Positions 17,295-25,740 are shown, counted from the stretch's first letter. The stretch: DNA of 64,000 bases from Chitinophaga sp. YR627 (GCF_900114995.1 NZ_FOUX01000005.1:952912-1016911); one strand, 5' to 3'. Translations and numbers: made by a program. Notes: generated by a model not told the origin, from the sequence alone.

Positions 17295-18665
17295 ATGAAT
17301 GAACACAATCCTATAGCGCAACTGGTCAATAAGATACAGCAGCAATGGCGGGAGAAAACAGCAGGTAAACCATCCCTGCGATTTGTACGGTTCATTATTA
17401 AACCGGAAGAAGCACGTGTCTATGAAGGTTTCTGCAAACTGGAATCTTCTGAACACGGAAGTCTGCCGGAAGTGTTTGTTACACACCTCACTTCCTTCGA
17501 AGATGAAGATACTTTCAGCGCAGCCCTGATCAGCGACTGGCTGGATACTTACGATAAAAGTACCGAACTGCTGGCACAGGTACAGCAACAAGCTTCTTTT
17601 CAATGGGCCCCGGATCCCTACAGAGAAGCATTGAAAAAGCAACAGGGCTTCCAGATGGATGACACCCTGTTATCCCTGCTGCAAAGCTTTAAACAGGCAT
17701 TACCACAGGAACGGAAAGAGCTGGTACTGGCACTGATCCCCCGGCAGGTCAGCAGTACAAAAGACATGAAGAACTGGATCAGTAACCTGCTTAAAAAAGG
17801 AATTCCGGCAGGGGTAAAATTACTGGTTATCGATCACGTGGGTGCTGATCATTTTGCCCTGCAGGACAGGTATTTTCCGGATATGCTCCTGAGCATCCAT
17901 GTACCGATAGACCTGCACAGTGCCATAAAAAAACTCTCCGCCGCCGGCAATCCAAATGATCCGGAGATCATGCTGCGCAAATGTGTATTTGAAATGGGTG
18001 CAGCCATGAAAGATAAGGACGTGCAACGTCTGCATCGCTGGGGACAACAGGCACTGGACTCCACGCAACGCAGCGGGAACAAAGGACTGTTTGCCACCGC
18101 GCACATCATGTATGCAGGGATGCTGTTTCACTTTAAAAAAGACCCCAAAATACCCGAACTGCTGGAACGCGGTCAACGCATTTCCAAACAGGGTGTCCAG
18201 CAGGGAGACGGAGCCTGTCTGCCGCTGATGGTACAGTTCTACGGCTATCATGGCGCTTATGCACAGATACGCCGCCGCTTCACAGAAGCGATCAACTGGT
18301 TTATACAACAGGCCGAACTGGCTGAACAACATAAATTTTCACAACAGGCACTGAATGCCTGGTACCAGGCTGCTGAATTGTGCAGAAGAAAGGACAGCAG
18401 CCGTTATTATGATGTACTGGAAAAAGGCTACCTGGCAGGATGGCATCTGCCGGATGACGAGATCACTGCCTCCATCTACATCTATCTGTTGCGGGACTAC
18501 TATGATTATGCACATGTAAACAGGAAACAAGATATCATAAGGGACATAGACGAAAGAATGGGCCGACTCTTCGGCGAAGACTGGAAAGCCGACGTAGACA
18601 ATATCCGCAAGAAAAAAGAACCATTGATCCTGCCATTAGAAATGGAAGAACCCGAGGCATTGTAG
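17295..18665 (+). CDS. Probable T6SS effector adaptor/chaperone with helical repeats
   Basis: 456 residues, not assigned to a named family. The N-terminal half mixes short beta and helical segments (SLRFVRFIIKPEEARVYEGF, then VKLLVIDHVGADHFALQD). From about residue 210 the sequence becomes all-helical with TPR-like spacing: alternating Ala, Trp, Tyr and Gly at regular distances in MLRKCVFEMGAAMKDKDVQR, AHIMYAGMLFHFKKD, FTEAINWFIQQAELAEQH and ALNAWYQAAELCRRK. It has no signal peptide. It lies 9 bp after vgrG and 20 bp before the Rhs gene, the position held by DUF4123, DUF2169 or Eag-type chaperones in Proteobacteria, none of which it resembles by eye. A loading role for the Rhs effector is inferred. 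Confidence 0.65.
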   Translation: MNEHNPIAQLVNKIQQQWREKTAGKPSLRFVRFIIKPEEARVYEGFCKLESSEHGSLPEVFVTHLTSFEDEDTFSAALISDWLDTYDKSTELLAQVQQQASFQWAPDPYREALKKQQGFQMDDTLLSLLQSFKQALPQERKELVLALIPRQVSSTKDMKNWISNLLKKGIPAGVKLLVIDHVGADHFALQDRYFPDMLLSIHVPIDLHSAIKKLSAAGNPNDPEIMLRKCVFEMGAAMKDKDVQRLHRWGQQALDSTQRSGNKGLFATAHIMYAGMLFHFKKDPKIPELLERGQRISKQGVQQGDGACLPLMVQFYGYHGAYAQIRRRFTEAINWFIQQAELAEQHKFSQQALNAWYQAAELCRRKDSSRYYDVLEKGYLAGWHLPDDEITASIYIYLLRDYYDYAHVNRKQDIIRDIDERMGRLFGEDWKADVDNIRKKKEPLILPLEMEEPEAL

Positions 18666-18685
18666 CCTCTCAAAAATAATTACAT

Positions 18686-21600
18686 ATGCTGGTCAGCAAT
18701 AAACATTTCATACCCGTCATCGGGCTTGATATCCACATTGTTATCCTGCTGGGATTTCCCATTCCACTACCCCACCCCTACATCGGGTTCGTCATCGATC
18801 CCATGGACTACATTCCTTTCCTTGGTGCGACCACAAAAGTAAATCATGTACCGCGTGGTGTCAGCGATACCAGTGGTATCATTGTTATCCTCTTTCATAT
18901 TCCAATGGGTGGTCCCTGGCTGCTGGCGCCCATGATCGGACATGACTCCGTAAACTTCTTTGGCAGTAAAACAGTAAAAGCAGAAGGCAGGCTATTAAGT
19001 CCTACCGGACATATGCTGATGACCTGCAACGATATCGGTATTCCGCTGTCCTTACAGCCAGGCAAGAAACTGAAGCCGATCCCCAGCATGTATCTGCCTA
19101 CTTCATTTTCAATCCCCTTATCCTTCGGGAAACCAGTGATGGTCGGCGGACCATACATCCCTGACTGGGCAGGTGTACTCATGAACCTGATCACTTCCTT
19201 CGGATTTGGTGCACTGATGAAAGGTCTGGGGAAATTAGGCAGGAAAGCCGTTACTAAATTCAATCATGCCTTAAAAGGTAAAATAGGTAGTAATAAACTC
19301 AGTAAGAATCTCTGTAAAATGGGGTTTGAACCGGTTGACCTGGTACAGGGTATTGTGGTCAATGAAGGCGTGGACTTTGAATTGCCCGGTCCTATTCCAT
19401 TGAAATGGGAAAGATCCTGGAATAGTGATAGTCCACATAAAGGGCTGCTGGGCCATGCCACACATCTGAGCTATGACATGCGTGTTGAAGAGTTTATACA
19501 GGAAGATGCAGCAGTCGTATTACTTGGCGATGGCAGAAGCGCTGTATTCGATCTGCTGATCGCGGTGGGCAACAGCGATTATAACCGCCATGAGCGGCTA
19601 ACGCTCAAACGGACAGACATTGACGAATACCAGGTATACAATCATGAGAACGGGCTGTATTATACCTTCCGTAAGACACATGAAGGCGCACGCCAGTATC
19701 ACCTGTCCGCTATCCATAATAAAGCACAGTTTATCATCAGCTTTCATTATAACCATCGGGGAAGTCTTGTACGGGTAATAGACAGCGTCGGCAGACATCT
19801 GCACATAAGCAGTGATGCGGAAGGACGTATCATCAGTGTCAGCGTACATCATCAAGGACAGGAAAAACGCCTGGTCTCTTATGCATATAATGAAGAAGGT
19901 GATCTGATCGCCGTAACAGACGCACTGGAACAAACCATGCATATTACTTACGCCAATCACCTGATGATTAAAAAGACAGACCGTAACGGACAGTCTTTTT
20001 ACTGGGCATATGATAAAAAACACCGCTGTATTCATACCTGGGGAGATGGTGGTTTACTGGAAGGCTATATCGAATACTATCCTGAAGATGGTTTTAACAT
20101 TGTAACGAATTCACTCGATCAGCAAACAACCTATTACTACACGCCTGATCATGTCGTACATCAGATCAAAGACCCATTAGGCTATTCCACTTTCACAGAG
20201 TATACGCCTGACTTCGAAATATACAGAGAGATAGATGAAGAAGGTGATATGACAGGATACACCTATGATGAACATGGACGTCTCACAGCGGTCGTTCAAC
20301 CTGATGCCAGTACTTCCACCTACAGCTATGATGAAAACGGCTATATGGCCGTATCAACAGATGCGCAGGGGAATAGCACTTCTTATGTGTATTATCAGCA
20401 TAATGGCTTGCTGCACTCGCTGACTTCCGCAGATGGTTCACTGGAACTATTTGAATACAACGAACGGAACCTGCTCAGTAAGGTAACAGACTTCAGGGGC
20501 GGCTCTACCTTATTTGCATATGACGAAGATTGTAACCTCACAACGCTTACCTTACCGGAAGGAGGCGCTACCATCTGGGCATATGATGCATGGGGACAGT
20601 GTATTAAAACGGTGAATCCTTTAGAACAGGAACAGTTGTTTCGTTATGACAACCTGGGCCGCATAATTGAAGTACTGGCAGCTGACGGCAATCGTACCAA
20701 TTTACAATACGATGCATACGATGACGTGACCAGATTGACAGACAAACAGCGGGATATCAGGTACACTTATACTCCCCTGGGCAATCTGCAATCAAAAGAG
20801 GAAAACAATACCGCCATTCGTTTCATCCATGATACGGAAGACCTGCTCAGCTCCATTGTAAACGAGCATGGAGAGACGTTCCGGTTCAAACGTGATATGC
20901 GGGGAGATATTATCGGAGAAACACGTTTTGATGGTCTGAATAAACACTATAAACGTGATGCAACAGGAAAACTGATACATTCCCATTATGACAGCGGAAA
21001 ACATACCGATTATGAATACAATGCGATCGGCCTGTTGACCCGCATTGAGCAAAGTGATGGCAGTTGGGAGATCTACAGCTACGACCGAAATGGTCATGTT
21101 ACAGAAGCAACGAACGAAAACAGCACCGTAAAATTTGTAAGAGATGCGCTGGGCAGGATTGTAGAAGAATGGCAGGATGGCCACCAGGTCATGAGTATAT
21201 ATGATAAACAGGGCCGGCGTACTGCCGTGAGCAGTTCTATTGGCGCAGATATCAAAGTACAAAGGGATCAGACGGGCTACCTGACCGGTATACATGCAGA
21301 GACAGCTGGTAATATCAATCCCTGGGTTATGCATATCGAGCGTAACCTGATGGGTCTGGAGATTGAAAGGACCCTGCCGGGTGGCGTAAAAAGCAAGCGG
21401 TCCTATCATCAGTCCGGATTGATCGCTACACATACCGTAAGCAGCGGCGCAAATATTACCCGTAGCCGGCATTATCGCTGGGATGTGAACGACAGACTTA
21501 AAAGTATTGTCAATGCGCTGGAAAGCGGCAACGGCATCAAATACGGGCATGATGATTTTGGCAACCTGGCCTGGGCACAATATGAAGACGGACAGTTTGA

Positions 21601-22792
21601 TTATCGCCTGCCTGATAAGACAGGGAATCTATATAAGAGCACAGAAAGAAAAGACCGCAAATACACCAGCGGTGGTCAACTGAAAGAAACGGCCGATGCC
21701 AGGTATTCCTATGACGCAGAAGGGAATCTTACAGAAAAACTGATGCGTGACCTTTCCTTGTGGAAATATGAGTGGTATGGTAATGGCATGTTGAAAAAAG
21801 TGATACGTCCTGACCGGCGGGAGGTACAGTTTGAATATGATGCATTGGGAAGAAGAACGGCCAAAATATTCGGACAACAGATCACACGTTGGGTATGGAA
21901 TGGCGGTAAACCTTTGCACGAATGGCATTATAATGTAGCAGAACGCCCACTGACCGTGATCGATGACACCGGAAATGTGTACAGAGACCCTGAACCGGTG
22001 CCTGCGGAAAACCTGACCACATGGGTATTTGACCCGGAATCACATCTGCTGCTGGCAAAGATCTGTAGAGGCGCCAGCTATTCCGTCATCACAGATCATC
22101 TAGGTACGCCCTGTCAGGCATATGATGATGAAGGAAACATGGTCTGGTCCTGCGAATTGGATATTTATGGAAAGGTACGTAAGTTAGCAGGGCCTATCGA
22201 TTTCATACCATTCCGTTATCAGGGACAGTATGAAGATGTAGAAACCGGACTATATTATAACAGATACCGGTATTACAGCCCCGAAGAAGGTATTTATATC
22301 AGTCAGGACCCCATAGCGCCGCTGGCTGGTTTACAGTTCTATAGTTATGTCAAAGACCCTAATGCATGGGTTGACCTGCTGGGATTAGTGGCTGGTCCTG
22401 CCGGATTGCCAGACTCACCCGGTATTTATATTCTCACCAATGGTAATGTATCTTATGTAGGTAGTTCGGGGATTGGTGAACAGGGTATGAGGTCCCGTAT
22501 TTCAGATCTTGGGCATTCGAATGCGCAGCGATTGCTTGACATGGATGGTACTAAAGTGCAGTACGTTAAAGTAGACCTTGGAGACTGTACCGACCCCAGC
22601 GAACGAAATAACATATTGAGATACTATGAACAGCGGGAGTTTGATAAACAGGCCAAGAATAAACATCTTACCATGCTGAATGACCTTACCAAACGTATAC
22701 AGGCGCGTAATAAAAAGGTACCAGCGGAAGAACTTATTAAAAAATATAATGTAAAAGCATCTAAACGAAGAGTAACTGTTAAGTGTAAATAA
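18686..22792 (+). CDS. PAAR-like/Rhs polymorphic toxin with C-terminal GIY-YIG nuclease-like domain
   Basis: 1368 residues. Residues 1-190 are a hydrophobic, Gly/Pro-rich PAAR-like region (VNHVPRGVSDTSG, then LLSPTGHMLMTCND and SFGKPVMVGGPYIPD) with probable membrane-inserting segments. A DUF6531-type start follows near 215 (VNEGVDFELPGPIPLKWERS), then many YD repeats (YDEHGRLTAV, YNAIGLLTRI) that build a closed Rhs shell. The shell ends in YYSPEEGIYISQDPIAPLAG and a WVDLLGL motif near 1233. Residues ~1240-1368 are the toxin tip: GIY at 1246-1248, YVG at 1257-1259, then MRSRI and YYEQREFD, the pattern of GIY-YIG endonucleases, so DNA cleavage in the target cytoplasm is predicted. The tip is A/T-richer than the shell. 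Confidence 0.9.
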   Translation: MLVSNKHFIPVIGLDIHIVILLGFPIPLPHPYIGFVIDPMDYIPFLGATTKVNHVPRGVSDTSGIIVILFHIPMGGPWLLAPMIGHDSVNFFGSKTVKAEGRLLSPTGHMLMTCNDIGIPLSLQPGKKLKPIPSMYLPTSFSIPLSFGKPVMVGGPYIPDWAGVLMNLITSFGFGALMKGLGKLGRKAVTKFNHALKGKIGSNKLSKNLCKMGFEPVDLVQGIVVNEGVDFELPGPIPLKWERSWNSDSPHKGLLGHATHLSYDMRVEEFIQEDAAVVLLGDGRSAVFDLLIAVGNSDYNRHERLTLKRTDIDEYQVYNHENGLYYTFRKTHEGARQYHLSAIHNKAQFIISFHYNHRGSLVRVIDSVGRHLHISSDAEGRIISVSVHHQGQEKRLVSYAYNEEGDLIAVTDALEQTMHITYANHLMIKKTDRNGQSFYWAYDKKHRCIHTWGDGGLLEGYIEYYPEDGFNIVTNSLDQQTTYYYTPDHVVHQIKDPLGYSTFTEYTPDFEIYREIDEEGDMTGYTYDEHGRLTAVVQPDASTSTYSYDENGYMAVSTDAQGNSTSYVYYQHNGLLHSLTSADGSLELFEYNERNLLSKVTDFRGGSTLFAYDEDCNLTTLTLPEGGATIWAYDAWGQCIKTVNPLEQEQLFRYDNLGRIIEVLAADGNRTNLQYDAYDDVTRLTDKQRDIRYTYTPLGNLQSKEENNTAIRFIHDTEDLLSSIVNEHGETFRFKRDMRGDIIGETRFDGLNKHYKRDATGKLIHSHYDSGKHTDYEYNAIGLLTRIEQSDGSWEIYSYDRNGHVTEATNENSTVKFVRDALGRIVEEWQDGHQVMSIYDKQGRRTAVSSSIGADIKVQRDQTGYLTGIHAETAGNINPWVMHIERNLMGLEIERTLPGGVKSKRSYHQSGLIATHTVSSGANITRSRHYRWDVNDRLKSIVNALESGNGIKYGHDDFGNLAWAQYEDGQFDYRLPDKTGNLYKSTERKDRKYTSGGQLKETADARYSYDAEGNLTEKLMRDLSLWKYEWYGNGMLKKVIRPDRREVQFEYDALGRRTAKIFGQQITRWVWNGGKPLHEWHYNVAERPLTVIDDTGNVYRDPEPVPAENLTTWVFDPESHLLLAKICRGASYSVITDHLGTPCQAYDDEGNMVWSCELDIYGKVRKLAGPIDFIPFRYQGQYEDVETGLYYNRYRYYSPEEGIYISQDPIAPLAGLQFYSYVKDPNAWVDLLGLVAGPAGLPDSPGIYILTNGNVSYVGSSGIGEQGMRSRISDLGHSNAQRLLDMDGTKVQYVKVDLGDCTDPSERNNILRYYEQREFDKQAKNKHLTMLNDLTKRIQARNKKVPAEELIKKYNVKASKRRVTVKCK

Positions 22793-22802
22793 TCATCGAC
22801 AC

Positions 22803-23729
22803 ATGCAAAAAAAAGAGAGCATTATTGTAAAAAGTAAAGCTGAATATTTTATTTCGGGAAGAGAGGTCTATTGTATAGGCAGTAAGGAAAAAGCATCGGT
22901 CTTTAAAGAAGATGGTGCTACTGTTCTTTCCTGGAATGAGGTACCTGATCCATCTGTTTATGACAAAATTGGTGAATTGAGATTATTGCCTACTAAAGCA
23001 CAGCTCAGTAAACTTAAGTTTCCGGAATTTGTGAAAGACTTAAAGCAATTACATTTCCTGGAAATACCATTACCATATCTTTCCATAATCAAACAGGAAG
23101 ATCTTCCTGTGGGCCTAAAAGCACTGATGATTACCAATGATGAAGAACATGGGGAATGGGTTACAAAAAAATTACCATTATGGCCAGATATTGTATTACC
23201 AGCACTAAAAGCACTCACATTTTTTAACTCTTTTACATCTAAAGAACTTCCTTCTTTACTGAATATATCCCAGGAGCACTTTCCTGCCCTGGAATACCTT
23301 GACTTCCGGATGGACAAAAAAGGAAACATATTGAATGATCTGGCTAAGTTTTCCAGTTTACAGCATCTGGAAGTGGAGTTTGCCTGGAATACAGATCTTA
23401 TTGCTCACATCAACAGCCCATTAAAAGCGTTATCTATCCTCGGTGCAGAGAAGAATTTCGAGGTGAATGATCTCAGTAAATTACCACAATTGCAGATGGT
23501 ATGGCTGAACAGTATCAAAGCACCGATTGACTGTACAGTATTTACCACCTTACCGGCGCTACTGGAAGTCAACGTACTCAATTCCAAAAAAATAGAACAT
23601 CTGGAAGCACTGCTGGACTGCAAAAAACTGAAGAGTTTATTCTTCCTCAATTGCGGTCAGCCGTTTAAGAAGATCAGGGATCAGTTCCTGCCGGAGAATT
23701 TTGAACTGTTAGACATCAAATATTCCTGA
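22803..23729 (+). CDS. Leucine-rich repeat-like protein, candidate immunity for the Rhs toxin
   Basis: 308 residues without a signal peptide. From about residue 55 onward the sequence shows repeated units with regularly spaced Leu/Ile/Phe (ALKALTFFNSFTSKELPSLL, FPALEYLDFRMDKKGNIL, SSLQHLEVEFAWNTDLI, LPQLQMVWLNSIKAPID, LPALLEVNVLNSKKIEHLEA), resembling irregular leucine-rich repeats. It begins 10 bp after the Rhs toxin stop. A cytoplasmic protein next to a nuclease tip fits an immunity role, in which the concave repeat surface would cover the toxin. The N-terminal 50 residues are not recognised. Like the toxin tip it is A/T-richer than the genes before it, which suggests that tip and protector were exchanged together. 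Confidence 0.7.
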   Translation: MQKKESIIVKSKAEYFISGREVYCIGSKEKASVFKEDGATVLSWNEVPDPSVYDKIGELRLLPTKAQLSKLKFPEFVKDLKQLHFLEIPLPYLSIIKQEDLPVGLKALMITNDEEHGEWVTKKLPLWPDIVLPALKALTFFNSFTSKELPSLLNISQEHFPALEYLDFRMDKKGNILNDLAKFSSLQHLEVEFAWNTDLIAHINSPLKALSILGAEKNFEVNDLSKLPQLQMVWLNSIKAPIDCTVFTTLPALLEVNVLNSKKIEHLEALLDCKKLKSLFFLNCGQPFKKIRDQFLPENFELLDIKYS

Positions 23730-23823
23730 TAGCATACCAGTGCAGGTATATGCCGTCTGCCAGCTATAACGATCCGGCACAACACAATTATATAAAACCG
23801 CGATGGCAAGCGATGTATAAATA

Positions 23824-23858
23824 AAACGCCCGTTGCAGAAAAGCTGCAACGGGCGTTT
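23824..23858. terminator. Bidirectional terminator closing the T6SS island
   Basis: A perfect 15-bp stem, AAACGCCCGTTGCAG (23824-23838) with CTGCAACGGGCGTTT (23844-23858), loop AAAAG. It lies between the converging LRR gene and the DUF1266 lipoprotein gene. Confidence 0.85.
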
Positions 23859-23877
23859 GCTATAAAGTCAGGTTTAA

Positions 23878-24738
23878 TTATTTCACCGGCATATAGCTAT
23901 AGATGCTGTACTTTCCTTCCAGCATACCTGCCACTTCTTCTTTAAATCTGGCATTATCAGCCTCTCCGCCACCCCAGAACTCACGTCCGAGCAGGAAGTC
24001 ATTAAAATAGGCTTTCCAGTCACTATAGCGGGCCTGTGCGACCTGTGGTGCTTTCATCAGCCATGCCATTGCTTCTCCCCTGTTAAAATAACCTGCCTGA
24101 TAGGCTACACATATATTATTAATATAGCGTGCAAGATCCCATGCCTTGATACCGGCACTGCTGAATGCTGTATAGTGATCTTTAATGAACTGGATACCGC
24201 CCAGGTCTTCCTTTGTCAGTTTATATTTATTAAGATCGATCGTACTAAGGTCGGCAGTAGCGCCACCGTTTTCATCCAGGACTTTACGGTATTGGGCATA
24301 TTGTGCCTGATGACCTTCATCCAGTAACCAGGTCAGGGATTTTTCCAGTCCGGCTACATTGTGAATATCCCAGTACTGCGCCAGTGTGGCTTTTGCATCT
24401 TTCTCGCCTGCAGCGTCTCCCGGTTTAAAAGGGAAAATGAAATAACGGCTATAGGCCGCCTGCATTTCTTTTGAGAAATCCGGTGTTCCCGGTTCACTCT
24501 TTACAGCTGGCCTGATCAGACCATCGAAGGTATGGGTAGGTCCGCCGTAACCATGCACAAAATAAACACCTGCCAGCATAAACGGATACAGTTCATCATT
24601 CTTAATGGTCACTGTTTCTGCAGCGGCTACTGTCTGTTCCTTTTTTTCCTCCTTACCGGCATTACTGCTGTTGCATCCCGCTGTGGTCAGGGCCAGGAAG
24701 CTGACAGCAGCGATGATTTTTGTATACATTCCTTTCAT
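23878..24738 (-). CDS. DUF1266-family lipoprotein
   Basis: 286 residues from the ATG at 24738. The signal peptide ends in a lipobox (LALTTAGC), so the protein is lipid-anchored. A charged linker (AGKEEKKEQTVAAAE) precedes a helical domain. The C-terminal ~150 residues resemble DUF1266: GLEKSLTWLLDEGHQAQYAQ, then AWDLARYINNICVAYQAGYF and YFNDFLLGREFWGG. The function of this domain is not known. A start at 24729 is equally possible because AAAGGA precedes it, and a longer in-frame start at 24771 would put extra residues before the signal peptide and overlap the promoter. It is monocistronic, between the island terminator and a TATATTTG promoter element at 24769-24776. Confidence 0.78.
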   Translation of the reverse strand: MKGMYTKIIAAVSFLALTTAGCNSSNAGKEEKKEQTVAAAETVTIKNDELYPFMLAGVYFVHGYGGPTHTFDGLIRPAVKSEPGTPDFSKEMQAAYSRYFIFPFKPGDAAGEKDAKATLAQYWDIHNVAGLEKSLTWLLDEGHQAQYAQYRKVLDENGGATADLSTIDLNKYKLTKEDLGGIQFIKDHYTAFSSAGIKAWDLARYINNICVAYQAGYFNRGEAMAWLMKAPQVAQARYSDWKAYFNDFLLGREFWGGGEADNARFKEEVAGMLEGKYSIYSYMPVK

Positions 24739-24768
24739 GTGGTATTTATTTAATAAACAAAGAAGCAT

Positions 24769-24776
24769 CAAATATA
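24769..24776 (-). promoter_or_regulatory. Candidate -7 element (TATATTTG) for the DUF1266 lipoprotein gene
   Basis: Read on the minus strand this is an exact TAnnTTTG, 30 bp before the ATG at 24738. The -33 position is T-rich without a clear TTTG. Confidence 0.55.
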
Positions 24777-24827
24777 GAACTTTTCAAATTTTATAAAATA
24801 TCAGCCATGATAATCAACAACTTAATA

Positions 24828-24854
24828 AATACCCTACAAAACCTGTAGGGTATT
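24828..24854. promoter_or_regulatory. 10-bp palindrome, probable operator
   Basis: AATACCCTAC (24828-24837) and GTAGGGTATT (24845-24854) are perfect reverse complements with a 7-nt spacer. The element ends 13 bp before the TATATTTG at 24868 and covers where a -33 box would be, and it is 51 bp from the -7 element of the divergent gene. A dimeric regulator acting on one or both promoters is plausible; a terminator is unlikely because no gene ends here. Confidence 0.55.
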
Positions 24855-24867
24855 AAGAAAATATCAC

Positions 24868-24875
24868 TATATTTG
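24868..24875 (+). promoter_or_regulatory. Candidate -7 element (TATATTTG) for the Cys-rich leader unit
   Basis: Exact TAnnTTTG on the + strand, 42 bp before the small reading frame at 24918. No TTTG lies about 20 bp upstream; the palindrome occupies that position instead, which suggests control by a bound regulator. Confidence 0.5.
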
Positions 24876-24917
24876 TGTTGTTAATAACAGGCAATCACAT
24901 AAATAAATCAAGTTTAT

Positions 24918-24992
24918 ATGCCTAATGCTATCAAGAGAACGATTGAATGTACAATGACTGTAGCGCTGAACGTCTGTTGCTGCTGTAACTGA
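24918..24992 (+). CDS. 24-residue peptide ending in four consecutive cysteines, candidate leader peptide
   Basis: ATG at 24918 opens a 24-codon frame ending in TGA at 24990-24992. It encodes a basic and polar start (PNAIKRTIECT), a short hydrophobic stretch and the terminal residues NVCCCCN, using codons TGT TGC TGC TGT. Five of 24 residues are Cys. It lies 43 bp after a -7 element and 94 bp before a thioredoxin-fold gene. Clustered codons for one amino acid at the end of a short upstream frame are typical of attenuation leaders, and poly-Cys upstream frames that sense cysteine supply are known in other bacteria. A secreted or modified Cys-rich peptide is the other possibility. I do not recognise a family. 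Confidence 0.5.
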   Translation: MPNAIKRTIECTMTVALNVCCCCN

Positions 24993-25021
24993 TTCCCGGC
25001 TGGCCTTTTAAACCGGCAACG
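24975..25021 (+). promoter_or_regulatory. Possible attenuator-like RNA switch downstream of the Cys codons
   Basis: TGTTGC within the Cys codons (24975-24980) can pair with GCAACG (25016-25021). GCTGG (24999-25003) can pair with CCGGC (25013-25017). The two pairings share bases 25016-25017, so they exclude each other. A ribosome stalled on the Cys codons would block the first pairing. No clear T-run follows, so any control may act on translation. The stems are short and this is inference from base pairing only. Confidence 0.3.
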
Positions 25022-25086
25022 TTTCTAAAAATCATTACAACCATTCATTAATCACTGTCCACCAACCATCCCTTAAAAATTATTTT

Positions 25087-25725
25087 ATGTCTAACAACAT
25101 CAACAGATACGCAGATTTCTTCCCCGAATATGAACTTGAGTATGTGAAAAAGTCTTACAAGGACAGAACCCCGATCAGCCCTTTACATGCTGGAGACAGA
25201 CTGCCTTCTTTTAACATCAACAGAAAAAATATCATTGCCACTTCCGATATATTAAAATCAGTGAATGGTGCACAGCCTGTAGAGCAGTTGCTGGACCGTC
25301 CGCTGGTACTTGTTTTTCACTCCATTCACTGGAATGGTTACGGTGAAAAACTGCTGGAAGACCTGAAAGATATCTATGCAGATATCCGCGTAATGGGCGG
25401 ACAGCTGTTACTGGTAACCGCAGAAGAAAAGAAATACTTTGACTATGCGACAGCTTCATTACAACTGCCTTTCGCCAGCATCTGGGACCAGCAGTTCCAG
25501 ATAGCACGTAAAGCGGGTAACTATTCTCCTTCTGATCCGATCTGGGACAGATTATCCGGAGTAAACGAAGATGTACCAACACCGGCTGTTTATGTACTGA
25601 CGCCATCACTGAAAATAGCTTACAGCTCAGTGGACCTGTACATGGAGCAATCACTGAACAAAAGAGAGGTATTATCTGCAGTATATGATGCGAGTCACCA
25701 GGACTCACATGGTATTGCGATCTAA
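25087..25725 (+). CDS. Cysteine-free thioredoxin-fold (peroxiredoxin-like) protein
   Basis: 212 residues. The order of segments follows the AhpC/TSA and redoxin fold: HAGDRLPSFNI near the start, the first core strand PLVLVFHSIHWNGYGEKLLE, then MGGQLLLVTAEEKKYFDYAT, ASIWDQQFQIARKAG, and the strand after the cis-proline, TPAVYVLTPSLKIAYSS. At the place where redoxins carry Cys or CxxC the sequence is HSIHWNGYG, and there is no cysteine anywhere in the protein, so it cannot be a thiol peroxidase or disulfide reductase. A binding or structural role is likely. There is no signal peptide. It follows the Cys-rich leader frame and ends at a strong terminator at 25741-25788. Confidence 0.7.
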   Translation: MSNNINRYADFFPEYELEYVKKSYKDRTPISPLHAGDRLPSFNINRKNIIATSDILKSVNGAQPVEQLLDRPLVLVFHSIHWNGYGEKLLEDLKDIYADIRVMGGQLLLVTAEEKKYFDYATASLQLPFASIWDQQFQIARKAGNYSPSDPIWDRLSGVNEDVPTPAVYVLTPSLKIAYSSVDLYMEQSLNKREVLSAVYDASHQDSHGIAI

Positions 25726-25740
25726 AATATTGAGCAAATA

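Noticed and set aside
13589..18665. Extracellular contractile injection system instead of T6SS
   Set aside because: The tube protein is of the TssD type and the spike is a true VgrG followed by a PAAR-like/Rhs protein and Tae4; no eCIS sheath or baseplate genes are present.
20792..21580. Minus-strand frame of 262 codons inside the Rhs gene
   Set aside because: It is antisense to regular YD repeats, whose coding pattern is unmistakable; repetitive genes often leave open antisense frames.
24828..24854. Palindrome as a transcription terminator
   Set aside because: No gene ends nearby on either strand and there is no T-run after the stem.
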